Positions 23,396-35,100 of a DNA stretch of 38,081 nucleotides are shown here, piece by piece. Position numbers and translations under genes: made by a program. Where the stretch lies: contig JAAOMT010000096.1 of NCBI GenBank assembly GCA_016748015.1, positions 133,955 to 172,035 on the forward strand, given 5' to 3'. How positions within the stretch are numbered: the stretch's first letter is position 1; every line of letters starts with the position of its first letter. The notes under the pieces were generated by a model, which saw only the letters and a program-made list of their open reading frames with translations, was not told the DNA's origin and made no database searches. The stretch comes from Geosiphon pyriformis (Eukaryota; Glomeromycota; Glomeromycetes; Archaeosporales; Geosiphonaceae).

Positions 23396-26300
23396 AACAA
23401 AATTTATGTATATATAACAATAGTATTAAAAGCAGAAAAGAATCCTTAATTTTAGTTTAAAATCTTTAGTTCTAACTCCATACTCATCTCTTTATATTAT
23501 AGTATTCTTACTTAAGCCAATTAAGATTATACTATATATTTATAAAAATATTAGTATTATTATTCAAATTAAAAATATGTAAATTTATTATGTAAATTAA
23601 AACTAATAATAAAGATCTTATTAATATTAAGTAAACAAATTATTTCATTTGAAAAACATTTGGTTAAATTATATATACTATATAAAACAAAAAAGTTATT
23701 ATTGATTAAACTACTTTTTTTATTATAGTTTTATATTTAAACTTATATAATTATATTTTTTTTCTATAATTTTTTATTAAGTAATAAACTAAAAAAACCA
23801 AATATATATTAATTAGTTTAATATTTTTGAATATTAAATTTTATTATATTAAATATTAAAAACAATATTTTTATATATATTAATATATATTAAATTATTT
23901 AAATTATAATTAAATAAATATAATATTAAAAATAACAAAAACAATATATTAAAAAAAATCCAAAATTTTAATAAGTTTTTAAGCAATTTTATGTAAATAT
24001 TAATATTTAACTTATATGTAAAAACATAATTTAAGAATTCAACTTTTTTATAATAAAAACATAATATTTCAAAGTATTTTTTATTATAAAAATATTTTTA
24101 AATAATAACAAAAAGCTATTTATAAACAGTTTTTATTAAATATATATACAAATTAATTATAAATTTATTAATAAAATCTGAACTTATTCAAAAATTTGAA
24201 TATTATATTATAAATATACAATATTAATTTATTTGTTATATTAGTATTAAAATTAATTTTTTACTTAAAACAATTAATTACTTAATATATTTTATAAACA
24301 AAATAATAAGTATTGTCTAAAACAATTATATTATTAATTTAAAAAAAGCTTTTATTAAAACTAGAAGAAAAAATAATAAGTAAGTAAGTAGTTTTATAAA
24401 CCAATTTATTAATAATATTATTATTTATAATATTTGAATAATTTTTTATTTTAAATTATATAATTAAAAATATTTTTATTATAAATAGAATTTAAAATCT
24501 GTTTTTTTTTAAATTTTAAATATCCAATAAAAGCAAACTAAGCTTTAATATACAAGTATTTAAGACTATTTAATTATTTAATTAATATTAATTATATTAA
24601 AGAAAAAAATATACTTAAGAATAAAAAAAATAGTTTATAATTTAATTAGTATTAATAATATTAAGCCAGAAATTTAAACAACATATATTTAAATTCAAAT
24701 TATCAAAATATGTGATAACACTATTGATAATATTACAAAATCTCAATTTTTTCAAAAAAATATTTATAAAAACATTAATAATTAACAAATTTGTTTCTAT
24801 TAATTATTTCTTAATTATTAATAAATTATAAAAACTGAAAACATTCTAATAGTCAAAACCAGAATAAAAAAATAAAACTGTTTTACAAAAAATTCTGTTT
24901 TGAAAAAACTTATTTATATTTAAATAATTTTAATAATTATAATAATTAATATTGATTATATTTTTAAAATTTAACAAATATGTTTGATAAAAACTTTTAA
25001 TAATTATAATTATTATTATTAATAATAAATATATAGTTTTTATATTAAAAAAATTTTATTTATATGAGAAAAAAATTTAATTTTATATATAACTAAAACA
25101 TATTTATTATAAAATTATTATATAAAATATAAATTATTTTTATATTTTACACATATATTTTTAATATATAAAATAATATTCTATATATATTTTATTTATT
25201 ATATGAAAATTTTATATATTTTATTATATTTTAATGTATAATTTTTTTAATAAGTAAGACTTAAATATTATTTAATACAATATATTAAACTAAATAATTT
25301 AAACTAAGTATAATTATATATTTTTTATATATAACTAATTATTTAAACCAATTAAAACAATATTATAAATTTATTTTAACAAAAATTTTATTATTAATAT
25401 CTGAAAAAAACAAACACAATTTATATAACTTAAAACAAATACTTAATTTTTTAGCAATTTTAAGTATTTTTATAATATTATTTAAAAACCAAAATAATAA
25501 ATCATAAATAATAGAAAGCATAAAATTATTATTAGATATTAAATTATTTTTTTTATAACTGTTTTGAATTTAGATTTAAATTATATACAAGTTCATAATC
25601 TTATTAATAATAATAATAGCATTTTTAAAAATAGAAAAAAATTCCAAATATTATTTTTTAAAAATAAAATATTTATTCAGAACAATATACAATATATTAT
25701 TAAATATACAAAAAAAAACAATTATAAAATACATAATAATAATTGGCATAAATTTAATATAAATTTAACAAATATTTATGAATTTCAAAATTTATTTTAC
25801 ATGAAAAAAAATGATCTGAAAATTTAATCTTATTATAATAAAAACATAAAATACTATAATATTTTTTATTATATAATTACTTTTAAATTATATTAAACAA
25901 ATAATAATATAAAGTTTTTATAAAATAAAAATACAAATTTACTATGAATTTACTTATATATAATTAAATATTATATATAAGTTAAAATATCAGATTAAAA
26001 AAATTTAAACTTAATTAATAATTTTAAACAAAATTTTTATTAATAATTTTAATTTTAAACTTAGTTTTTTAACAAATATAGTTAACAGTTTTAAAAATAT
26101 TAAAAATAAAATATTATGTATTTTTCAAAACAATTATATTACTAGTTTTAATATAGATTTATATAAACAATATTAAAAAAAAAATATTAACCAATTTATT
26201 AATCTTATTATTATTTAAAATATTTAAGTAGTTTTTAATTTTTAATTAAATAACACAAATATTTTTATATCTTATAATATTTTTAATATGATATCTTTTT

Positions 26301-27600
26301 AATTAAAAACAATTATAAAAATTAAATAATATTAAATTTAATTCAAATAATACATATTCAAAATAATCTAACTGTTTAAATTTATTACAATAAAATTAAA
26401 AGTAAAAACATATTTTAAAACTAAAACTATTATTTACAACTTTGTTAATATAAAAAAAATTAAACCATATATTCCAATACTAATAATTATATTTAAATTA
26501 ATAAAAAATACAGCAGCAGTATTTTTTATTTTAAATATATCTAAATTTTTTAAAAAACTATTTATATAAATATTAATAACATTTAGATTAATATTAAGTA
26601 AGCTTTTTTTTATTACAGCAAATTTATTAAAATTAAATATGTTAAAAAATTGAAAATTATTAACCAAAAATAAAATAGCATAATAAGAAATATTATTAAT
26701 TAAATAATTAGTTGTTAATTTAAATTAATTGAAAACTAAATTTTAAGAATTCAGTTTTTTTAATAACAAAAAATTTTTTAATTAAAGATAAACTTTTTTT
26801 TGGTATAAAATTGTTTAAAAAAAATAATATTAAATCTTTTAAATAAGTAAAAACACTAAAAAAAACTAAATTTTTCAAAACAAAAAACATTAAAATGTTA
26901 TCAAAAAAGTAAAATACAAAAAATAAATTATTTACAAAAGAAATATTACAACTTTAAAATATTTTTATAACTTTAATTAAAAAATTATTCATTAAATTAA
27001 TTTTTAATTAAACAGAAAACTGTAATAAATATTTGAAAAACTGATTCAAAATTTGTAAATTTAAAGACTTATAATTAAATAAATAATCAAGAATATTATT
27101 AATATTTAAAAAGTTTACTATTAAAATTATTTTATTTTTTGTTTGTATTTATTTAAACATTTTTAAATTATATAAAAACAGATAATAAACAATCTTATTC
27201 AGAAAATTTTTTAATAAATTAGATTTTGATTTCAACTTTTTTTAATTAAAGTATCTTATTTATTATACATAGTTTTAAAAATAAAATAAAATTATATCTT
27301 GTAATTAATAATAAGTTACAATATAACCAAAACCAAATAAAGAAACTGCTTGTTTAAAATATTTTTTTCAAGATTATATTAGCAAAAAACCTAATATTTA
27401 AGTATATTTTAGTCAAACTGAACTTAAAAAAATTATTTAATAATAAAAATATGTTAAAATACTTATAAAATTCATCTTTTTTTGCAATCAAAATTGGCAA
27501 ACTACTAATTAACAAAAAAAACTTTAAATTTTTGATTAATAAAAATAGTCACAGTCTTTTTATTGATAATTAAAATATTATTAAACAAAAAAAACTTATT
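23395..27600. repeat. Extremely AT-rich repeat block, no recognisable gene
   Basis: This is the most AT-biased part of the window. Open frames at 25564-25827 (+) and 26434-26667 (-) consist mainly of Ile, Asn, Lys, Phe and Leu and are chance products of composition. Two stretches resemble each other in direct order, about 24,040-24,480 and 25,830-26,270 (ATAATAAAAACATAA.A, then AAAACAATTATATTA and AACCAATTTATTAAT). This suggests duplicated copies of one repeat. Positions about 24,940-25,100 also resemble 36,390-36,640. The source element is not recognised. Confidence 0.45.
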
Positions 27601-27809
27601 AAGAATATTTTAAATATATTGAGTCGCTATTTGGTTATTTACTATCTAAATTGTGTTATCAACAAATACACCAGTTGCAAAAAAAAAAATTTAAACCAGC
27701 CTGATTTTCAATTCTGCCTATTTTGGCAACAAACTTGGTGTTAATTCAATAACCACACAAACTCTTCTGCTTTTTTACTTTACACAAAAAAGAGTCATAA
27801 AAAATTCTC

Positions 27810-27817
27810 TATAAAAG
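27810..27817 (+). promoter_or_regulatory. TATAAAAG, possible TATA box
   Basis: It lies in the transition zone where composition becomes richer in G+C, about 310 bases before ATG 28125. The distance is long and AT-rich matches are common, so support is weak. Confidence 0.15.
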
Positions 27818-28124
27818 TGAAGAAAAAACCTCTTCTTGATCCAAACTGTACATTTTACTGTATATAATTCTTAAATATATTTGCAATTACTAGTTGAATA
27901 AGGTAAAATTTTCCTAAGCAAAATTCAATTAAAAAACTATACAATTCCATATTTTATTTCATCTAAGTTTTAATCAAATTAGAAAAAAAAATAAACAGAT
28001 ATATTTATTAACTTATATATTCTTATAACCTTCTTTTGTCTATTTCTAAGCACAAAACTGAGGTCAAAAAGTTCTGGAAGTTCTTTGAGAAGAAAGAACA
28101 CTGAAAGAAGAGGAGATATGTAAT

Positions 28125-28518
28125 ATGTCTCGATCACAGAATAATGAAGAAGAGGAAAAGGAAAAGGAAAAAAAAGAAAAACTTGGTAATGAGAAAAAGG
28201 ATACTGAAGATGGGAATGTTGGAAAGAATGTGAACGAGAGTGAGGAGAGCAAAAGAAAGCATAAAAACGATGAAGTACATGTTGATCGAAAACCTCTTTT
28301 ATTCCTTAATTATCTAATTAATCTGCATTTTATAGAATGATAATGCCCAAATTCTCATTAAAAACCTTCTAGATAAGTTGCAAGAATGCTCCGCGAATAT
28401 GATTAGTTTAATTTCAGCTTCCAGAAATATCGCCGCTTGGCTGGGTACATTATCAATTTCGACAACGTTTAATAGCAAAAGCAGAGGAATTAGAAGTTCA
28501 TGTTATTATCCAAAATGA
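28125..28518 (+). CDS. Hypothetical small charged protein, two exons, possibly truncated
   Basis: ATG 28125 opens 50 codons rich in Glu, Lys and Asn (MSRSQNNEEEEKEKEKKEKL at the start), a likely disordered tail. An intron at 28275-28335 (GTACAT..TTATAG, with a CTAAT branch-like site) restores a frame reading NDNAQILIKNLLDKLQECSA and continuing to TGA 28516-28518, about 110 residues in all. If the intron is not used, the frame stops at 28340. The last third overlaps, in another frame, a TnpB-like transposase fragment. The native C-terminus may therefore have been lost to an insertion, or splicing may differ (AAGTTGC..TTTCAG is a possible second, very short intron). No family is recognised. Confidence 0.4.
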
Positions 28519-28618
28519 AGCTTATACATCCAAGACTTGGAGTTGGTGTGGAAACATCCGAAATTTTCTGGAGATCATGCAGGAAATAGTAGCAATGCTT
28601 AGCATTATCTATTATTGA
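28412..28618 (+). pseudogene. TnpB/Fanzor-like (OrfB zinc-ribbon) transposase fragment
   Basis: The frame closed by a stop at 28409 and TGA 28616 reads WVHYQFRQRLIAKAEELEV and then IIQNEAYTSKTWSWCGNI (28442-28558). This is the end of the RuvC-like domain leading into the zinc ribbon of TnpB/IS607-type proteins, whose family form is YTSKTCxxCG. The first zinc Cys is Trp here (TGG for TGC/TGT), and the second CxxC pair and the final catalytic Asp are absent. It is therefore a broken fragment of about 60 residues. TnpB proteins are RNA-guided DNA nucleases carried by transposons, and eukaryotic relatives are called Fanzors. No upstream part or transposon ends are visible. Confidence 0.7.
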
Positions 28619-28744
28619 TATATTACAATCCATCCGTTTAGCGTAATTTATGGCAGTTTCACAATTTTGAAAGCTGTGTTTTCCGAGTATATTACTTTTT
28701 CCTTCTTCGTATGGTATATCTTTCAGTGTATGCACACGAGACAT
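28490..28744 (-). CDS. Unrecognised ORF, divergent from SKI2
   Basis: This 84-codon frame starts at ATG 28744 and includes RVHTLKDIPYEEGKSNIL and INYAKRMDCNISIIDNAKHC. Its residue composition is balanced, unlike the AT-driven shadow frames. It lies 108 bases from the candidate SKI2 start, facing away, so the two could share a promoter. Its last quarter overlaps the TnpB-like fragment on the other strand. No family is recognised and it may be chance. Confidence 0.25.
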   Translation of the reverse strand: MSRVHTLKDIPYEEGKSNILGKHSFQNCETAINYAKRMDCNISIIDNAKHCYYFLHDLQKISDVSTPTPSLGCISFILDNNMNF

Positions 28745-28852
28745 AGGTGTTAATAGAATCCAGTACCAATTCTAATTAATATACTTATTTAAAAAAATGA
28801 TAATACAGAAACAATTTGCATAAGTTTAACTAAGGGGAAAATTGAATCGAGG

Positions 28853-29121
28853 ATGGCGGCAAAGGGGAGAAGGTAAATACTTTTTTTTAAAACGAGAAGA
28901 AAAATGAGAGGTTATTTTTTATTTTTTTCAGATCAAGGGCGATGTCACGTGAAATTGGACATTAATTTCGAGAGCATACTATTTGAACAACCCTCACCTT
29001 TCAGTTTCTTGTGCGGGGCGAATGGAATCTAAAATGAGGAGTTAGGCATTTGAATTTGTTAAGAGCGAAGAATCATAATTATCTTTCTTGCTTATTTCCA
29101 TTGATAATTAGACGAAGATAG
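28853..29121 (+). other. SKI2: Candidate 5' exon(s) and start of SKI2
   Basis: ATGGCGGCAAAGGGGAGAAG (28853-28872) is followed by donor GTAAAT. Option 1: splice to 28932 after a strong TTTTTTTCAG, leave at 28948 (donor GTGAAA), and join 29112, giving MAAKGRRSRAMSHEDSKKD. Option 2: splice directly to 29122 after GATAG, giving MAAKGRSKKD. Both are in phase. No in-frame ATG exists inside exon 29112-29215, so some upstream exon is required. Confidence 0.5.
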
Positions 29122-32100
29122 CAAAAAAGATCAAGTTCTGTCCCATGTTCTCCAAACAATCAACGCTGTAAAAGAGAATGTAAAACTACCGGACGAGCTT
29201 GAGGAGATACTTGAGGTTTATAAACTAGTCATTTATTTGTATTTTTTTTATTAATAAATTACAATTTCAACAATAAATGAAACCTTTTCGGGAAAAATCT
29301 TAAAGTTGCCTCCTGGGTTGAAAAGACCTTTAACTCGTGAAGACGTCAAAAATGAGTTAGAAGCCCGTTTTTTAGTACCGCAACCCACCTTTCCAAAATC
29401 ATGGCTGCCAAAGTGCCAGCAGTAAGTCATCAACAGCATGGGACTCTTTTTTCGTTAGACCCTTAAATTTCTTATCCTACTTGATAGAAATTGGGAACGA
29501 GACCCCAACTACTTTTCGTTCCTTACTCTACAACCCTCGAAACCACGAACTACAATAGAACTCGTGCGGGACGGAGTCGATGGTGAATTGATCTCATATA
29601 AAGAGGTTTAGGCGAGGCTTAAAATTTGATGTAAAACCTCAAAGATGTGTATCAGAGCCATTTTGAGACAATTTAATTTTATGACAGGTTGTATTACCAG
29701 AAACAACACTGACAGCAAAGAATTCTACATCCTTGTTGCGAGAACCCAGTGCCCCTGGAGATTTTGTAAAAGGAAGGTCAAACTATTTTCCTTTTGCACC
29801 TGGTAATTTATTTGTTTCAAGATTTTTGGAGATGCATTATCACTCTCAATGATATAAGAATTTGTTTCCCATTGATCAAAAATCTACGTAATTGATTTTC
29901 GTTTGAACATAAAGGGGGCTTGGAATCTGAGGTTTTAATCCATACAGCAGAGGACGTCACCAAAGTTTTGGAAGAAAGCTTTAAACTAGAAGAAGGTTGG
30001 TAGGGGTTGTATTTCATTCATTCAGGTCACTGGAATTCAAAAGGCAAGAGACTATTTTCAAGAAACCTCGTAATTAAATCATTAATTTAAAGCTTCAAAC
30101 ATTTTATAAAATTTGAATACATCACAAATATACAAGATGGATTATTGACGATACCTCCAGGATTTGAACGTGGACTTTTATTTGAAGGTAAAGCCTTAAG
30201 AACTATAGGTGTTTCTTTTATTTTCTTTTATTTTTGATTTGACCGTTTCGCAGGCGAGGGGCTCAACACAGATGCTGGAACCGGAAATTTTGTGACCGGA
30301 CTTAATATCGCAGATATTTTGACGCATGATGAAGATTATCTCGAATTTCTTGAGCCGATTCAGATCAATGCCAGTCAGGAAAATATAATCGAGGTTCATC
30401 TTGTTGATGCAAACGATTATCTGAAAAGAGATCAATCATCCTTACATTCATTTCATTTTCAAAACTCCATAGTCAACGGATGTTGATGTTATATCAGAAA
30501 CCGTAATTATACAGCCCTCAATAACTGAAGCTGAAGCAACAATGGATAGCTTTCTTCCTACTCAGGTAAAGTTTAATAATGTTTCTGATATACTCTCTGT
30601 GATTCCTACAATCATTAAGAAGCTTTCAATAGGCCCCGCCACTTCTAGGTGCGAGCCTAGTAAAAAGATCAGCTGGCATCCCAAAAAAAAGAGAGTGGGC
30701 ACATATTGTAGATGTGAACACGGAGCTCTCTAATTTCAAAGAATTAGTTCCCGAAATGGCATTTCAGGTAATTCATCAAAATCTTTTCTCATAACCAAGT
30801 AGGATCTTGAAAATTAATATCATTATGACATTATTTGGTGCTGTAAATTGTTCCAAGTATCCATTCGAATTAGATACATTCCAAAAACAAGCAGTTTATC
30901 ATTTGGAAAATGGGGATTCGGTTTTTGTTGCTGCACATACATCAGCAGGAAAAACTGTGGTAGCCGAATATGCAATCGCATTAGCCAGCAAACACATGAC
31001 CAGGTTAGGAACACTTGAGATTCCATATAATATGATCTTTTGCTCGATATGATTTAATTAATGTTTTTCTTAATTTCCATAACAGAGCCATCTACACATC
31101 CCCAATCAAGGCTCTTTCTAACCAAAAATATCGTGATTTCAAAAAAACATTTAGTGGTGATGTTGGGATCTTAACCGGAGACGTCCAGATTTCTCCTGAA
31201 GCATCTTGTTTAATTATGACTACCGAAATTTTACGATCAATGCTTTATAAAGGAGCTGACTTGATAAGAGATGTGGAATTTGTCGTTTTCGACGAGGTTC
31301 ATTATGTAAACGATTCTGAGGTAAATTTTTAAATTGTTTATAGCGAGCAGATATTGACAGACATCTAATTATTTTTGAGATTGATGAACTTGATATCCAA
31401 TATTCAGATTTATGAGTTTGTTCTTAATAGCGTGGCGTAGTATGGGAAGAAGTCATTATCATGCTTCCAGCTCATGTCAATCTCATCCTCTTATCAGCGA
31501 CTGTTCCCAACACGCAGGAATTCGCTGATTGGGTAGGGTATGTGAGCCGATAGATTTATGTAATGCTGGTAATATCATCGATTCAATTAACTTTGATATT
31601 ACTTATAGACGAACGAAAAAGAAAGATATATATGTTATCAGCACAGCCAAGCGACCTGTACCTTTAGAACATTACCTCTATGCTGAGAAAGAGATCTACA
31701 AAATTGTCGATGCTAAAAATCAGTTTTTAAATACGGGGCAAGTTTCCCATCATAATATTTCACTTTTGAAGCTTGATTATTAAAAAATTTAAATTGTATA
31801 GCTGGAAACAAGCCAACGACGCGTTGACGAAAAAGGAGAAAGAGAGTAAGCCAGCTAACGTTCGTGGTGGGCGGGGAGCTACTGGTTCTCGTGGTGCTAG
31901 TCGAGGTGGACGTGGGGCTCCGTATCGAGGAGGTGGCAATGGGAGTTATAGAACCATGATACATCAGGTACATTTATTTCTTAAATCCTTGTTGAAACAT
32001 TCATTTCCATATACTATCATATTTTATTATCTTATAAGGATCGAAATCTATGGAGTCATCTTATCGGATTTTTGAATAAGAAAAAACTACTTCCTGTCGT

Positions 32101-35100
32101 AATTTTTACCTTCTCCAAAAAAAAGTGCGATGAATATGCCCATGGTTTAACAAACGTAGATCTAAATACGGCCACTGAAAAAAGTCAAATCCATATCTTC
32201 ATAGAAAAAAGTTTAACCCGATTAAAAGGTTTTTTATCACTAAATTTGGCAACGCGCTCAAGCATCGACAACGAGTTAAGCATTTTCTTTAAATTTAAGG
32301 AACCGATAAAGAGCTCCCTCAAGTTGTAAAAACTCGCGAACTATTGAGCAGAGGTATTGCTGTTCATCATGGCGGATTGCTGCCAATCATAAAAGAGGCA
32401 AGAAAAATGCTATTATCTAAAATTTGCTCATTGATTTTGTCAAATTTTGGGATCAATGTTTCTTATAATTTACCACCAGATGGTTGAAATATTGTTCGGC
32501 ATAGGGCTAGTTAAAGTGTTATTTGCAACAGAAACATTTGCCATGGTTTGTCTTTCGGATGTTTTATTTTTTTCTATTATCAATCAAAGATATAATTATT
32601 TTCAATTTGTTGCTCTAAATGGCTTGCAGGGGGTCAACATGCCGGCAAAAACTGTTGTATTCTCGAGCACCAGAAAACATGACGGAAAATCCTTTCGGGA
32701 ATTGCTTCCTGGTTAGTAAATTGATTTAATAAAAATTAGTATTTTATATAGATTCCTTCACGTTTCCATATCCCCTAAACTGGCAGGTGAGTACACTCAA
32801 ATGTCTGGTAGGGCTGGTCGTCGTGGACTGGACGCCACGGGAATGGTTATTATTGCATGTTCAGGCGAGCAGGCTCCTGATGTAAGAAAAGAAACACGGC
32901 TATCTACTGTGTTATTAAAATGATTTCTATTGAATCGTTTCTCTATTACAGACGCCCACTTTAGATAAGATGATTCGTGGTAAACCGACGAAATTGGAGT
33001 CACAATTCCGATTGACGTACAATATGATACTCAATTTATTGCGAGTTGAAGCCTTACGCGTCGAGGAAATGATCAAGCGCAGCTTCTCCGAGAACACGGG
33101 CCAAAAGATGCTTCCGGATTACCAAAAAATGTTTGCTGAGGTGAGAAATTATATTTCATATTCTTAATATTGTAAAATTTATTAAACACATGTAGAAAAA
33201 TCGCCTAAATATTATTTAATTATATCTAGAAAAAGAAAAGTCTTGATGCATTTCAAACTTTGGATTGCACCATTTGCAATATTGATATCAATCAATATTA
33301 TGATGTATCATTCAGAATTCTCGATTTGAATCGTGCATTATTAAGAAAAATTGTTTCAACTCCTACTGGTATCAAGGCAATTAGTCCTGGCAGAGTGGTC
33401 ATAATCAACAATGTGGTATGCTAATGTGCCTCAATTTCTCTAGGTTTTTGTTTGTGGAAATATATATTAAAATTTATTTATTATAGTTTTATAGGAATAC
33501 TCCTGCTATCATTTTGAAATCTTCCTCTACAGGGGCAAAACATGGTGTAGCTCCGGCTGCAGCTCTTGCTGGGGCCATGGTCGATTCAACTGATCGTAAA
33601 TTTTTTGTCTTGATATTGTTAGATAAAAGAATAAAAGTCCCCACTGAAGGTTAGTAACCATTTCGATTTGTTCAAAATTTAATAGTAATTCTCTTATATA
33701 TATATTTACAGATATAATCAACCTTGATGGAATGGCTCCACTCCCCGTGACACGGGTGAAGATTCCTGATCAAAGCTCCGCCATCCATTATATCACCGAT
33801 ATAAACTCAAATGATATCGCAATTGTGACCAAGACGACTATTAAAGTAAATGCAAATTAAATTCCTTAAGATGATTTCTTCGGTTTATACTGATTTATGT
33901 TTTAACCAAAAAAAAGTTCGACTTTGAATTAGTGTTTGAAAAGCGTGAGGAAGCGGAAATTCATAAAGTTGTCCAAAAATTGCTGCGATATGCTATAGAA
34001 ACACAGACAGGTAATTTTTTTGTTTTAGTCTCTGTTAAGTATCATAAAATTTATGAACAAGCTAAAAAATACACTTTTTGTTTTATTATTGCATTGCAGT
34101 TGGAATCATTGAAAACGATTGGTCCAAAATAAAAGAACTTGAATTTCAAACACAATGGAAAGAGAAAATAACTCTGATGAGCAAATTAGACCACTATCAA
34201 TGCACTAAATGTCCTGATTTGAATGAACATGTAATATTATTACCGCTTTAAGAATCTTCATTATCTTGATATTTCAATCATCTCACACGCATTGGATCAT
34301 CTTTTCTAGTATGGCATGATCCATGGAGAACGCCTTCTAAAATTAAAAGTAGAAGAATTAAGGCATACTATATCTGATCAGAATCTCGAATTGCTCCCTG
34401 ATTACGAGCAAAGAATGGCTGTTTTGCGACAGCTCAATTATATTGACCAGAACGGGACAGTGCAACTTAAAGGGCGTGTCGCATGTGAGGTATTTCAGTG
34501 CGATTCCGACAAAATGGTCGAGATTTTTGTTTCACGTAAGGCTCAATTCAAGTAATATCTTCCTATGATAGATTAATTCAGCGGATGAATTGATTATCAC
34601 CGAATTAATACTTGATAATATCTTGGGTGACTTCGAACCTGAGGAGATTGTGGCTTTGCTCTCTTGCTTTTTATTTCAAGAGAGAAAAATAAGCGAACCT
34701 ACCTTGACATCCCATTTGGAAAAGGTATGATGGTAGAATCAGGCACAATTAACCAGAAAAACTAAAATTAATATCTTTATCAGGGTAAGAAAATTATACT
34801 TGATGTTGCTCAACATGTTGGAGAAATACAGAGCAAATGTGGATTACCAATTGGATCCGAAGATTATGTTCGTGGACTCAATTTTGGGCTTGTGGAAGTA
34901 GTATATGAATGGGCTAGAGGAATGGTAAAATTATCATATTTACTCTTGGATTAATATCATATCTAATTAGATCATCTCTATAATACAACCTCCTCGAAAT
35001 TAAAGACCTTTAAAGATATTATGCAACTTACGGATGTTTTAGAGGGCTCAATAGTACGATGTATCACTCGACTTGACGAAACTTGCCGCGAAATAAGAAA

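Noticed and set aside
24380-24395. AAGTAAGTAAGTAG short tandem
   Set aside because: It has only three 4-bp units, expected by chance in this composition.
25564-26667. Frames at 25564-25827 (+) and 26434-26667 (-)
   Set aside because: They are made almost only of Asn, Ile, Lys, Phe and Leu, with no motif, in the most AT-biased region.
1-27600. Organelle genome as the source of the very AT-rich half
   Set aside because: No rRNA, tRNA or respiratory genes are seen; the recognisable content is nuclear-type LTR and LINE relics, contiguous with an intron-rich nuclear gene.
28064-28252. Minus-strand Ser/Phe-rich frame
   Set aside because: It is the complement of the Glu/Lys-rich first exon at 28125.
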